The notes: generated from the sequence alone by a model not told the origin. A stretch of 64,000 nucleotides of DNA from Opisthocomus hoazin (GCF_030867145.1 NC_134415.1:17586417-17650416); one strand, 5' to 3'; positions 41,352 through 52,712 are shown, counted from the first letter of the stretch. Made by a program: numbers and translations.

Positions 41352-43118
41352 CTGCAAATGGGTAAGAAGAAAGAGTTTAAGAAGGAGATCCACGAGTGAA
41401 GTGTGTTACACACTTTCCCTCCTCCCCAGGACAGCCTCTCCTGCACTTCCCTGCTGCTGGTGAGGGGGAGCCCATGAGATGGTGCCAAAAGCGATGAAGG
41501 CCTTCACCCAAGCCTGAAACGTTGCTCACAGAAGTACACAGGGAAGGAATGTAACCTTATGCAGCGCTCAGTGATATGACACATGCTAATGACTCCCTCT
41601 GGGTACCGTGTCAGGAGTCCTCAAGCTCAGGCTGGTTAACAGCACGGCTGGCGACGATAACCTGAGAGGAGTCCCTGCTCTCCCCTGTCCCTGGTCCCCA
41701 GCTCACTGCTGGCTGGGGACAAATGGTGGTGCGATTAGTGTGCTGTGGCTCATCTCGGCAGTGGCGAGAGCCCCAGTGCTGGCCTGGATGCCATTTCCCA
41801 GCCTGGGTTGGCTTTCCTGGGGGGATCATCTCACGCAACTGAAGTCTGGCCTGCACGGGACAGAAAATGCGATGTATATAGCCTTAGGGAGGCAACTCAC
41901 TTTGGGGCATTTCCCTCCCTCACCTGAACCATTGTCTTTAGGGATGTGACGTATTTTCCCCTACAGCTATTCTCTGGCAGGTATTAAATACACCTCCTGA
42001 CCCCAACTCCTCCATCCAGGCAGTCCCTTTTCCCCAGTATCCTGCTTGTTAGACCTTTTATTAAGAAGGACAGAGGAAAAAGGACAAGGAAGGAGTCACT
42101 TTTTAATGGGGTATGGAGGTCAGAATTCGGTGCATTTCTAGCAAATACCCCAATTTCCCCAGAGATAATACCACCAGCCCACTTGTTGAGCTGCTGTGGA
42201 GCTTCATAAATGGGTATCAGGAGAGCTTGTCGGAAGGAAGACGCTAAGCACAGAGACTGTTATTTACGAAGCAAAAATGCTTCTCTCCTTTCCAATCTTT
42301 GCCCCCTTGTATCATTACACTCAAATGGGTTTCCACATCCAGGATCATAAACCTCAGAATTCAAAAAAGGTTTTCTGCCATCAAAACCTTTTAAAATCAT
42401 TGTCAAACACATTGATGCTAATATTCCTGCCAGCAGGGACAGCTGGTCTTGCTGCCTCTTTATTGTGACAGTGAGAAAAATTGAGGCAGCGCAGAAAGTT
42501 TAAAAGCCAGCATGATTGCATTTGGCTGTCTAGTTTCAGATCTCTAAAGCTCTTTTGAATCAGCAGAAGAGAAGCGGTCTGGTTTGTGGGCACGTGGCAT
42601 ACTGCAGCTCTCAGGCATGTAGTAAGGTCTGTGGATGCTTCTCTGTCTAGAAAATGTAAGCCTGTGGTTTAGGAGCCACTTATAAGCACCCAGGTGTGAC
42701 ACTTCTGACCTACCGCACCGCTCCAGAGCTGCGGAGTGAGTCAAAGGAGCTCAACAACCAAGCCAGTTCTCTAATAGTCTCCTCTGAGCGTGTGGTGGAC
42801 AGTAGAGATTCTGGGAAGGAAGGGTGACAATCTCTCTGTGCTGCTGAGTGACAGATGGCACAGCAGATCCAAAGCATGGAGGATATGCATAGAGACCTTG
42901 TCTCATGCCGCCTATCATTATCTACTCCCACGTGTGTGAAGTGGCTGTGATTTTTCCCAGGCATACTCCCTGGTTTTCAGTTTCCTGGGGGAGGGGGGGA
43001 AAATCCCTCTATGCCCAAGAGCCCAAAACCTGGAAGCCAGACTCAGCCCTGTGAAAAGAGCTAGATGTAACGAGTGAGATAAACGCGTGTGCGTGCACAG
43101 AAGATGTCCTTCTCCTTC

Positions 43119-43132
43119 CTGCCATCTTCTGG
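43119..43132 (-). promoter_or_regulatory. CTCF-like motif in TCTE1 intron 3
   Basis: The minus strand reads CCAGAAGATGGCAG, matching 13 of 14 positions of the CTCF core. It lies about 160 bp from TCTE1 exon 3. Chance matches at this level are common. Confidence 0.25.
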
Positions 43133-43291
43133 AGTCTCCTTCCCTGCTCGCAACTGACTGTTATTGCAGCAAGATTGCAAAGTGAGGGGTGCATTTGTCT
43201 CTGTGGCTTCGAGTCAGGGCAGGCTCAGCATCTGCTTTGCAAGGCCACCAAGGCAGGCTCACAAACTGCAGGGAGAAGGGGTTTCTCTTAC

Positions 43292-43741
43292 CAGTCCCAG
43301 GTGGTTGCATGAGAAGTTGATACTCGTCAGGGTGGTGTTCTGAGCCAAGACCTGGGAGAAAAACGTAGCAGTTGGCTCTGACAGGTTATTACTTCCCAGA
43401 TGGATGGACTTCAGGGTTGTGTTGGTCAGCAGGGCATGGCCGATGGCCTCCCCACCTTCATCCTCCACGCAGTTGAGGCGCAGATTCAGGGAGATCAGGG
43501 TGGAGTTCTCAGCCAGGGCTTGAGCAAGAGCCTGAGCCCCCAGGTGACAGATATGGTTGTTACACAGATTGAGGATTTCTAATTTGCTGCAGTTGATCAA
43601 CTTGCCAACAGCTTGTGCCCCCTTGTCCCTGATGAGATTGTGGGACAAGTCCAGCTCCACCAAGCTGGGGTGGTCCAGCAAGTTACAGACCAGCAGCCTG
43701 GTCTTGTCATCATCCACTTGGCTGCGGGTCAGCTTGAAAAC
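43292..43741 (-). CDS. TCTE1: TCTE1 (DRC5), coding exon 3 (leucine-rich repeats)
   Basis: A 450-bp phase-0 exon encoding residues 251-400. It opens at a CCCCATAG acceptor with VFKLTRSQVDDDKTRLL, nearly the mammalian sequence. About five ribonuclease-inhibitor-type leucine-rich repeats follow: LVELDLSHNLIRDKGA, LEILNLCNNHICHLGA, LISLNLRLNCVEDEGG, LKSIHLGSNNLSEPTA and LTSINFSCNHLGL. The exon ends at a GTAAGAG donor (first base 43291). The repeats form a curved interaction surface; in the nexin-dynein regulatory complex DRC5 lies with other LRR subunits on the doublet microtubule. The frame is intact and the match with the mammalian protein is strong throughout. Confidence 0.97.
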
Positions 43742-44834
43742 CTATGGGGATAAAGGACAGGGACACTGAAACAGCCAGCGCTTCGGATTGAGCTTTGTAC
43801 AAGACCTTCAGCGAGTTAAGCCCATGGCCTACCAGACAGGATTCATTTCCCCTCACTTCGGCCACCTTTGGCCAGTAGGCTCAAGCAGTTGCTTTTATAG
43901 TGAGCAGATACTTGCAGCAGACAGGACATGCCACAGATGTCCAAGCCCATTCTAGGGAGAATGGTTCATCTCCTGGAAAGGCCTGATCCTCTCCTCTGAC
44001 TCCACGGGATCTCTGACACAAGGGGTTAAATTAATACGAGATAAAGCTGCGTAAACTTCTGGAGAGGGTAACAGCAGAACTCGCTCCAGATCACAATCAG
44101 ATGCTGTCTGAATGAGCACATGCAATGGTGGTAACCACAGCGCTCTCTGTGAAGGGCCATGTGCTGTGTGGCCAGGGCACCTCAATAGCCACAGGAGAGG
44201 TAATTTCTCTTCTGGAAGCCAAGCAGACAAATATTTCCCCAAGCATGCCAGCCCGTGGGGAGATTGTTCAGCCAGCTCCCTCTGGCCATGCTCTGGATAG
44301 CAATGCCTGCCGATGGCTTGGAGGGGCTGAGTATCTGCACTGCAGTCGCCACAGAACTGAAGATGCTGTTAGCACCCAGAAAGAAAAAGCCTTGTCGCTC
44401 TAAGGCAAATGTGAATATTTCCCTATGCTCTTCTTGGAGGTCTCTGCTGCTCTGGGGCATGCTGATGTGTATTTACTGGGCATAACCACCAAAAACTCCA
44501 TATGACAAATTCTCTTTGGGCTTCTCCTCTGCTCCCTCCCAGAACTATGTAAGGAGTTAAAACAGGAGGGTTGCTTGCTCTTGGGTTACACAGAATGTGT
44601 TTTGAGGGAGCAAGTATTTTTCTCACCTACCCTTTCACAAGCTGTTCTAACAAGAACATAAACAGAACAAGATACGCAGTGCTAGGCCAGCAAGTTAACA
44701 TCTCTGCACTCTGCCAGACTGCAACTTGCAGAGGGAAGGGCGCTCCTGGCAAGAAAAACTGGTCCCTGGTTTTCGATCCCTGGGCAATTTGAAGATCTGT
44801 CTGAGGAAGGAAGGTTTAGTTTGGGATACATTAC

Positions 44835-45403
44835 TTTTAAGTTGTGGCACATCTTCACAGCAACAGCCAAGTTGCAGCAGTCCTGGTAGGTAAAGTTAAA
44901 GAGGTTCCACTCAAAGTTCATGCCGCAGTCCTTCACGCCGTAGGTGAGATGAAGCTCCTCAAGGTGAGGGAGAGAAGTAATGAGGACTCCGAGGTCGTAG
45001 TGATGCACGGAGACCTCACCAAGCCCCGACTCACTCCCTGTGTCAGAGAGGTCATCCCTCTCCTCCTTTTGGTCCACCTTCACCGGTGGCAGGAACTGAT
45101 CAACCTCCAGTTTCCGCACATAGTCTTTGCAGAGCGGGATGAGCTCTAGGACCTGGTTGGGGTCTGTGGTGTTAGGGATGAAACATTTTAGGATGTTCTC
45201 CAGGTGACGTTCAAAGAACATCCGTTTCCAGCTGTCTCCATAGTTGGAGATGTCATACACTTGCCAGCGCTCAGTGCAGCACCTCTTCCAGTAGTCTTCA
45301 TCACTTATTAGGTTGGCAGTCACAGTGAGTGGAAGGCTGGTGGAGAGCCTGTCCAGCACCTTCCTTTGGTGCTCAGGCAGAAGACAGTCCAAGATAGGGT
45401 TCT
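44835..45403 (-). CDS. TCTE1: TCTE1 (DRC5), coding exon 2
   Basis: A 569-bp exon giving residues 61 (second and third codon bases) to 250. The acceptor CCTCCAG precedes 45403; with exon 1 it restores NFE-K-NPILDCLLPEHQ. Strongly recognisable blocks are LPLTVTANLISDEDYWKRCC, SWKRMFFERHLENILKCFIP and KDCGMNFEWNLFNFTYQDC, matching mammalian TCTE1. Between them lies an acidic, serine-containing linker (EERDDLSDTGSESGLGE) corresponding to the human one. The exon ends after NLK at a GTAATG donor (first base 44834); reading on gives a short non-homologous tail, so the weaker donor is chosen on homology and phase. Confidence 0.95.
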
Positions 45404-46692
45404 CTGGAGGGGAGGAAGAGAAGGAGAGGTTGGTCTGGGCTGCAGGAACCATGGCTGGCACCATGGTTCAGCCCAGGCACTCAGCTGTGTGTCCATGCCC
45501 TCCCCTCTGCTGATACTGGCTCACTTCTCAGTTGCCAGCAGCTGATGCAGGGAGCTAAGCTGGCAGAAAATGTGTAGGATTCATCTCCTACATTTCTGTG
45601 TAGGATGTCTAACGTTTACAATAAAACATCGGTGTAATTGGGTTTACTTCCATAATATTTGGGAACTCCATCAGAAACTTAGCTCCCAGTTTAAATTTTG
45701 TTTGGATGCAGTTTATATTCAGAGCAGGACTTCTGCTCCCAAGAGAGCTAATTCAGCCTTACAGCGATGGGAGAGCTTGGCTTGTCATTTGCTGAGCTTT
45801 CTCCCCTTGGTTTCTAAGCATCTTGAAGGACGATATTTGAGAACAGCTGTCTGTGTTCTCTTCATGTAAGGCCTCGTGCCTTTTTATCTGATCTCAGGTA
45901 TCTGTATTACACCAAACTGATTCCTGTTCCTTTCCACTAAGACACACTCTCAGCTTTTTGATCCACCCTGTTTAAATAAAAGCTCTCTTTTCCTAGGAGC
46001 TTTCTCCCCTCAGTCTCTTTCACGATGCTCGCCCTAAGTCTCAGCTGGCTTCTCTTTGGTGGAAGTTCTTTGTGGTAAGAAACACCAGAGAAAAGCCATG
46101 TGTACTCACACCATGAATGCTTGGTGACATGTATGCAGTAGTGTTGAGTAATAGAAGTCATCAGTGGAGAGGTCTAACTTGTCACATCACCACCAAAAGC
46201 CATGGAGCAGGCCTGGGACTGTGACTACAATATTTATTCTGAGATGGTAGCTCCTCTGAGCAGGGAGCAATTCTCCCACCTCTTTGTACAGCACTCAGCA
46301 CAACGGGGCTCCATCCTCGAGTGCTACCATAATGGTGCATGAATCATGAGAAGTAAACAGCAACTTCACACCCCTGGTCACAGCTGAGGTAAGAGAGCCA
46401 GGCAGAGCAGGGGCAGAAAAAGAAATGGTAGGACAAGGTTAGGGCAGAGTCACACCCTGGAGAGCAGCCCAGAGGGCTACAGCCATCGCTGGAGTGTACG
46501 AGTACATACTTAGCAACTAAACAGTTTGTTTAACTGGCTGCCTGAGGGGATATTTCTCCCCATCTGTTCCTTTGGCAGGACTGGGTACCACGCTCTGCCT
46601 TTCAGATGCATCTGCCTGCCTTGTCGACCCTCCGCTCCCCAGGACTGATGCCCTGTCTCCACGTGTCCGAGGGCAAAGGCACTCATACTTAC

Positions 46693-46873
46693 TTTCGAAA
46701 TTGTGAACGATGTGCTGGAGGCAGAGCTCAGTGAGGCGGGGGACAGTGAGGAGGGACCACTCGGGGTCCGCAATGATGCGGTGTTTATAGAACGGGTCAG
46801 CAGTGAGGCTGGCCTGGGACAGATACAGCGAAGGAATGGATCTGGTCCTGCCACCAGCCGTCGGCTGCTCCAT
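46693..46873 (-). CDS. TCTE1: TCTE1 (DRC5), coding exon 1
   Basis: TCTE1 is subunit 5 of the nexin-dynein regulatory complex, which links outer doublets in motile cilia and sperm flagella; mammalian loss impairs sperm motility. This exon encodes residues 1-60 and one base, ending at a GTAAGT donor (first base 46692). HRIIADPEWSLLTVPRLTEL and CLQHIVHNFE match the mammalian start of the conserved region. The ATG at 46873 is the only reasonable start. The roughly 30 residues before the homology are shorter and different from the longer Ser/Thr-rich human N-terminus. Upstream a CTTTTGCAG acceptor places the exon's 5' edge at 46956, so a noncoding leader exon lies further right. The four exons give 466 residues; human has about 501. 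Confidence 0.93.
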
Positions 46874-47284
46874 CCTGCTCAGAACCCACGTCTACTTCAG
46901 GGGAAGCAAGAGGAAAATTGCTTGAGAGCCACCACTACATTTTCCAGCTGGGCTGCCTGCAAAAGAGAAAGGTTAGTTTAGAAAAAGCCCAGTGACACAA
47001 ATGCTCTGCTCAACCTGCTCTCCTATAATGCACTTGGCCCCTGCCCTTTGCCTGCCCTTTCCTCTGCTTGGAGTGGAAGCACTGCAGCAAAACAACTATT
47101 ATTCAGCCTTCTCTTTATACCCTGCCCTGTACAAAGAGGTCTCTAGGTACCACATGTAATAAGCAGATAATAACGTGGTGTTAATTCAGAGTGCTGTTGA
47201 AGAGGATGGACAGGAATTGATTGTTTACTGTCTTTTCCGATAAAAGAAATAGGTGAAGCTGGCAGGAGCTGAGTTTAAAGCAAA

Positions 47285-47610
47285 GGAAAATGATGGCTCT
47301 TCACACGGTCTGCAGTTGAACTGGGGAATTCTTTGCCGTGGGATGTTGTGGATGCTGAGAGTCTGTGCAGGTTCCAGGAGAAGTCCATGGAAGAGAAACC
47401 CCTTGAGAACGATTCAATGCACAGAAACCACACCTGTCTCAGTGTGACTTGAACACAGCTGGAGGTGGGGAGAGTGCTGGAGGAAAGAAACACATACACT
47501 TGCACTGTTTGTCTACTCTTCTCCAGGCATCTGCTTCTAGCCACTGCCAGAGATGTGATACTGGGCCAGACCATCCCCTGGTTCGATCCAGTATACCTGT
47601 TCTTATGACT
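47285..47610 (+). mobile_element. Ancient CR1/L3-like LINE 3' end
   Basis: Degraded but ordered matches to an old amniote CR1/L3-type 3' end are visible: GGAATTCTTTGCCGTGGGATGTTGTGGA at the start, then AGCCACTGCCAGAGATGTGATACTGGGCCAGACCATC, then GATCCAGTATACCTGTTCTTATGA, as in the familiar reptilian form ending GACCCAGTATGGCCGTTCTTATG. It lies just upstream of TCTE1 exon 1. The GGTTCGATCC inside resembles a tRNA B box but is part of the repeat. Family recalled from memory. Confidence 0.65.
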
Positions 47611-50131
47611 CGTTAAAGACAGGTGCTTTATAGATGAATACACTGTAAGTATAGTTGGGGAATTTTTTTTCTGCTTTTCCCAATCACTTTCCAGCTGAAC
47701 TCCTTCCAAACATCCATTAACTGATAAGATGGGTCAGACTTGTTCAGACCACACTGAGCCTAAGCAGATACGAGCTAAAAGAACCAGCCTGGAGCAGGAG
47801 GCAGGATGCCCAGTTCTATTATCTCTGCAAAGCTTTCTCAGACCAAAGTTTCCCATTTGCTGTTTCCTACCCCAATCTCAGGACCATTGCTCTCAGCCAT
47901 CAGGATCCCACGCGTATGGTTATTGCCTGGAAGCCCTAATGGTTCCCTTCCCAGCCTCACCAGTCTGAAAGAGGCAGAGCAGACACTATGAAGCAGTCTG
48001 CCTCTAAGTCCTGCGTTCAACAGGAGCACCCAGGCTTGGTGAGCGTCTCCCAGGGCATACAGACCCATGCTGATCCTTATTGGAGCTAACTGGACAGAAC
48101 AGGGCTGCAGTGCCTAGCTGCGCAGCTAGAGACTGCAGGACACCTGAAAGAAGCATGAGGCGGATGGATGGATGGCAATGTCAGAGGCCAGGACAGCTTC
48201 CTGCAAGACCAAGAGGATGCCTCAGGGCAGAGGCGGCCTCGCAACACAGCATCGTCAGAAGGACCCTGGGATAACATCCTGCACAGAAGCCAACTGCCGT
48301 GCAGTATCTCGTGCCACAACGTCCCTCGGCTGAACAGCGCTTTGATCCCAAACAACTCCGCCTTCTCACAGGGCATGAGGCACAGTGGTCCCCAGATGAA
48401 ATGTCTCAGGTCCTTCCCCTGCACCAGGCTGCTGCTTTCTCCTCTGCCCTCCCAGTTTGTGCTGTCTCAGTCAGCACAGGCCCCTCTCTCCCCAAAAGCT
48501 TTGTATCTGGCTTTGCTAGCGTTCCTGCCTCTGGTCCTACCACCTCCAGAAGACATCTGAGGAAGGGCCTGCAAAGGCATCTGCAAAAGCAGGAAGAGAG
48601 GAGATCTGTGAAACGCCGAGAACTAGAGGAGAGGAACAAAATGTTTCACGCTGTTCTGCAGCAACTGTGTCCGCAAAGGCTTCTTCAAATGCACTTGAAG
48701 CAGGCTTGAGAAGAGAGTAACCGTTTCAGAAGGCATCAGGAAAGGGTGGAGATGGCAGTGGCAGGGCATCCTCCAGCACCAAGCAGGAGAACGCAGGGCA
48801 CCAAGTGCCGGGAAGCTGTGTTTACTGGGAGGCACTGGTGGGCAGAGGACAAAGGCAAAGGCTGTAGAAAAGCAGAGCCTGGTCTGAAGAGGGGTGGGTG
48901 TGGAAGGAGGAGGAATGGGTGACAGGCAGATGTGAGTACTGGGAGTCTTTTCTCTGGGAAGCTCCCTGCCCCCAAAAGAAGGTGCTGTGATGGCAGGCCA
49001 CCACTGAGGGGGAAGAGAAGAGGCCTCGTTGTCCACAGCACACTGACCCCAGCTGAAACCCCAGCTTTGGGTGCCTGATGGACTTCAGCCGAAGGGCAAA
49101 GCACAGCCAGATGGCAGTGAGGTGGCATTAATAGATGAGGAGTGACTGCAAAAAATGCTTTCTCCTTGCTTAGTCCTTCGTCCTATTCAAAAAGCGTCTG
49201 TGTCACTCTGTCCTCCAGGCCAGTCACAGCTAATTGGAGCTTCTGATGGCTTTCCTGACCTTTTGGAAGCAACCGTTAAAGGCCAGCTGTTGGGGAAAGT
49301 CAGTGCATCATTGGTGGCCTAGGATTATTTCATGGCTGAGTTCCAGCAGATGATCTGACTGCCAGTTTACCGATGGCAGATCAATTTTCAGAGGGTATGT
49401 AACCCATGGCACATGTGGGAATACCAACAGGGCTCCTGGAGACTGAGTGGGAGACACAGCTACCCTCAGGCAGAGCCGAAACCCAGCTCTGGGAACAGTG
49501 CAGCCCCTCCATACACTGGGTGAAGCACGCTGAGCGAAGCTTGCCTGCAGCGGCAGGTCGGCCAGTGTGGACTACCCAGCTGTGGACCAGCCCCACATTG
49601 GATGGCCCCAAAGGAGAGGCAGACAGCTCGGGGTGTCCGCCTGCTGAGGAGCTTTCCCCTCACCTGAGCTCCACAGAGCTCAGCTGACTCTGCCATCCCT
49701 GCTTGGCGTTCGGCATGCATCCAGCGAGAGCAAGGCTGCCGGCGTGCGACAGCCAGCCCGCACGGCATCTGAATCAACCTCACGCCTGCGGTGCTGGGGG
49801 GCTGTGTCTGACGCTGAGTCAGCGCTCGCACTGCATCCATTCCCACCGCCCCCAGCACGGAAAGCACGCCCCACACCTCACCTCTGCGGGCCGAGGGTTG
49901 CAGCCTGACGGGGAAGGCACTCTTCCACCACCCCATCCCCTCCGCCTTGGCTCCAGCAGTCTCCCCCAGCCCAAGCTAACACACCAAGCCAGCTCCCATA
50001 GCCGGGATTGCTGAGCATCTCTTTAAACACCAGAAAAGTGTTGTAATTCCCTATCAATAAGCCAAGTCAACAGCGTTAACACATGCCCCTTCCCACCCAC
50101 TCTACACATCAGTCATCTATGCTAAAAAGGC
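47611..50131. other. Region upstream of TCTE1, no gene recognised
   Basis: Several open frames of 60-160 codons exist on both strands but none resembles a known family. The most coding-like patch is 48540-48710, where more than one frame gives a plausible helical or Ser-rich peptide, for example RHLQKQEERRSVKRRELEER on the plus strand. Without a transcript I cannot call an exon. Confidence 0.4.
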
Positions 50132-50137
50132 TTTATT
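50132..50137 (-). terminator. Minus-strand poly(A) signal AATAAA
   Basis: On the minus strand the sequence is GTAGTTTAATAAAGCC, followed after about 20-40 bases by a G/T-rich element (GATGTGTAGAGTGGGTGGG). The arrangement is that of a genuine 3' end. No protein gene ending here is recognised, so it may close an unidentified minus-strand unit starting further right. Confidence 0.45.
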
Positions 50138-50966
50138 AAACTACATACAACGAATGGGGTCATGTGGTTTATGCCATTTAACGTCCAGCTTAGGCTGAAA
50201 GGTAAATGATATTAAAACTTACAAAAAAAGAAATCACACTTCTCTTCAGAGGAAGAAGCTGATCTTTCAGAAATCCACTCACACAGCCAACTTACTCTGC
50301 TGCTTAGCATGCTTAACAAACCTCACTCAGTTGAACCTGTTTTGGTCTGGAAAGAAAGGATTTCTGCTCTTTTCATTCACACCAAAGCCCAGAGAGACCA
50401 AAAAAGAAGAGTGCATGGAAACCGGTGACCTTTGGCTGATGCCTCCTACCAGCAGTATGGTGATCCAAGAAACAGAGCAACTGTAAACACCGCGTTTAGT
50501 GGAGAGTTTCCTTTCTGAGGATGGTGATGCCCCAGCTGAGACCATGTTCACACTGAAGCACAGTCTACCCAGAAATCAAGGAAGCTCTCACGTCACTGCA
50601 GCTGCACCCTGAGAATGTCAACCGTTCTGCAGGTGTTCTGTCCATTGTGCTGTTACCTCTGCTCCGGGCAGGCTAGCAGGGACATGGGCAAGCAATCCTG
50701 AGTGCTGGCTAACGCCGCTGATCCCACTGCCGCCTGCACCCTCCCTTGCACTTTGAAAAGCTGATGCTAAGTGTGCATTAGGACAGCACATTGCAGGCTC
50801 ATCAAGGGGCTGAATCTCTGCAAAGGCCTTTAAGTAAGTCAAAAAAACAGGTGTGCCAAATGAGCAATCTATTTAGCTTCAGATATAATGGGACTTGTCT
50901 GTAGCTGGAGATTGGGTGGAATGAGGCCAGCTGGCTGTTTGGGAGTGTGGTTGATGGCACGGCCGA

Positions 50967-51822
50967 AATCACAGAATGTTAGGGGTTGGAAGGGACCTCT
51001 GTGGGTCATGTAGTCCAATCCCCTGGTGAAGCAGGGTCACCTACAGCAGGCTGCACAGGACCTTGTCCAGGCGGGTCTTGAATGTCTCCAGAGAAGGAGC
51101 CTCCACAACCTTCCTGGGCAGCCTGTTCCGGGGCTCCATCACCCTCAGAGGAAAGAAGTTCTTCCTCATGTTCAGATGGAACTTCCTGTGCTTCAGTTTG
51201 TGCCTGTTGCCCCTTGTCCTGTCGCTGGGCACCACTGAAAAGAGCTTGGCCCCATCCTCCTGACACCCACCCTTGAGATATTTATAAGCATTTTTAAGGT
51301 CCCCTCTCAGCCTTCTTCAGGCTAAACAAGCCCAGCTCCCTCAGCCTTTCCTCGTAGGAGAGATACTCCAGAACCCTCATCATCCTCGTAGCCCTCCACT
51401 GGACTTTCTCCAGTAGCTCCTCATCTTTCTTGAACTGGGGAGCCCAGAACTGGACACAGTACTCCAGATGGGGCCTCACCAGGGCAGAGCAGAGGGGGAG
51501 GAGAACCTCCCTCGACCTGCTGGCCACACTCCTCCTAATGCACCCAGGATGCCATTGGCCTTCTTGGCAGCCAGGGCACACTGCTGGCTCATGGTCAACC
51601 TGTCGTCCACTAGGACACCCAGGTCCCTCTCTGCAGAGCTGCTCTCCAGCAGGTCCGCCCCAGCCTGCACTGGTGCCTGGGGTTGTTCCTCCCCAGGTGC
51701 AGGACCCTGCACTTGCCCTTGTTGAACCTCACCAGGTTCCTCTCTGCCCAGCTCCCCAGCCCGTCCAGGTCTCGCTGAACGGCAGCACAGCCTGCTGGGG
51801 CATCCACCAGTCCTCCCAGTTG
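50967..51822 (-). mobile_element. CR1 LINE 3' end with frameshifted ORF2 remains
   Basis: An 856-bp 5'-truncated CR1 in minus orientation. Its reverse-transcriptase C-terminal region is spread over different frames: [20 protein letters not shown] near 51750, [20 protein letters not shown] near 51620, [20 protein letters not shown] near 51450, and [20 protein letters not shown] near 51220, followed by the ORF2 stop. These are standard CR1 motifs. At least three frameshifts separate them, so the copy is dead. The 3' UTR ends at about 50967 in a short AATCACAGAAT tail. The 5' truncation lies about 20 bp from the CpG island at 51.84 kb. Confidence 0.97.
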
Positions 51823-51839
51823 AGCGAAGGGCCGGCGCT

Positions 51840-52480
51840 GGGGGTACCTGTCAGCACGCCCAGGTAAGGGTCGCTGCCCCGGGGGGGTGGCAGGATCATG
51901 AAAGCGCTTTGGGACCTGAGCATCGCCCGCTGCGGCCCCGGCCTCGGGAGCACCCGAGCACCCCCGGCCCCCGCCAGCCCCACCGGCCCGGCCCCCCGAA
52001 ACGCCGCCGGCGCGACCCCGCGCTCCCTCCTCCCGGCCCAGCTCCTCTCCGGAGCCCCCCGGGAGGGAAGCAAACTCGTTAGCCCGGCCGCTTAATTAAG
52101 AATGCCAAGACCTGCAGGCTGCCGGAGGGGTCGGCGTGTGCGCGGGCGTCCGTGGGCAGCCGGCAGCCCCCGGCAACGCGGGAAACCCGCGGGGACCCCC
52201 TGGGCCCCGGGGGGGTTCGGCTGCCCGCGGGGAGGGGCGTGCGAGCGGCCCGGCCCTCACCCGGCGGTCGCTGGGGACGCGGCCGTTGCCGGGGCGTTGG
52301 GGGGGGGGAAGGGGAAGGGGGGGGAGGGGAGTCCTGCGGGGAGCCCCTCCCGGGCCCGGCACGCGCTGCGGCCCCGGCGGGGGGAGAGGGGCGGGGTGCT
52401 GGTCCCACGCCCCGGGAAGGGGGGGTGGTCGCGAGTGGGTCGGAGCCGAACCAGGGCTTCCGAGCAGAGCTGGCACAGGG
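51840..52480. promoter_or_regulatory. Orphan CpG island
   Basis: About 640 bp of very GC-rich, CpG-dense DNA between two CR1 insertions, as dense as the NFKBIE and TMEM151B promoter islands. It could be the promoter and leader exon of TCTE1, whose coding exon 1 has an upstream acceptor at 46956, or that of an unidentified gene. On the minus strand an ATG at 51923 opens [20 protein letters not shown] up to a possible ACAG-GTACCC donor at 51847. If spliced to the TCTE1 leader acceptor at 46956 this frame stops before the TCTE1 ATG, so it would be an upstream frame. Confidence 0.6.
52299..52329 (+). repeat. G-quadruplex-prone G-run cluster
   Basis: Four G-runs of 10, 4, 8 and 4 bases are separated by only AA, AA and A. 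This matches the intramolecular G-quadruplex rule (four runs of at least three G with short loops) and lies inside the orphan CpG island. Confidence 0.8.
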
Positions 52481-52487
52481 TGCCGAG

Positions 52488-52523
52488 AATCACAGAATGG
52501 TTTGGGTTGGAAGGGACCTTACA
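52488..52523 (-). mobile_element. CR1 tail fragment
   Basis: A 36-bp piece, AATCACAGAATGGTTTGGGTTGG and following, is the 3' terminal part of a CR1 in minus orientation. It abuts a second CR1 end of a different subfamily at 52530, so one inserted at or into the other's tail. Confidence 0.8.
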
Positions 52524-52529
52524 GAACAG

Positions 52530-52712
52530 AATCACAGAACGTTAGGGGTTGGAAGAGACCTCCGTGGGTCATCGAGTCCAACCCTCCTGCCGAAGCAGGG
52601 TCTCCTACAGCAGGCTGCACAGGACCTTGTCCAGGCGGGTCTTGAATATCTCCAGAGAAGGAGACTCCACAACCCCCCTGGGCAGCCTGTTCCAGTGCTC
52701 TGTCACCCTTAA
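52530..52712 (-). mobile_element. CR1 LINE 3' end, short
   Basis: A roughly 180-bp CR1 3' end in minus orientation, of the same subfamily as the copies at 11.1 kb and 51.0 kb (AACGTTAGGGGTTGGAAGAG, then GGTCTTGAATATCTCCAGAG). It is truncated just inside the ORF2 C-terminus. Confidence 0.93.

Noticed and set aside
47575-47592. tRNA-like B box GGTTCGATCC
   Set aside because: No A box at the right distance and no cloverleaf; the sequence fits the 3' region of an ancient CR1/L3-like repeat.
51041-51807. Independent protein genes from minus-strand frames with reverse-transcriptase-like sequence
   Set aside because: They are frameshifted pieces of CR1 ORF2 in one truncated LINE copy.
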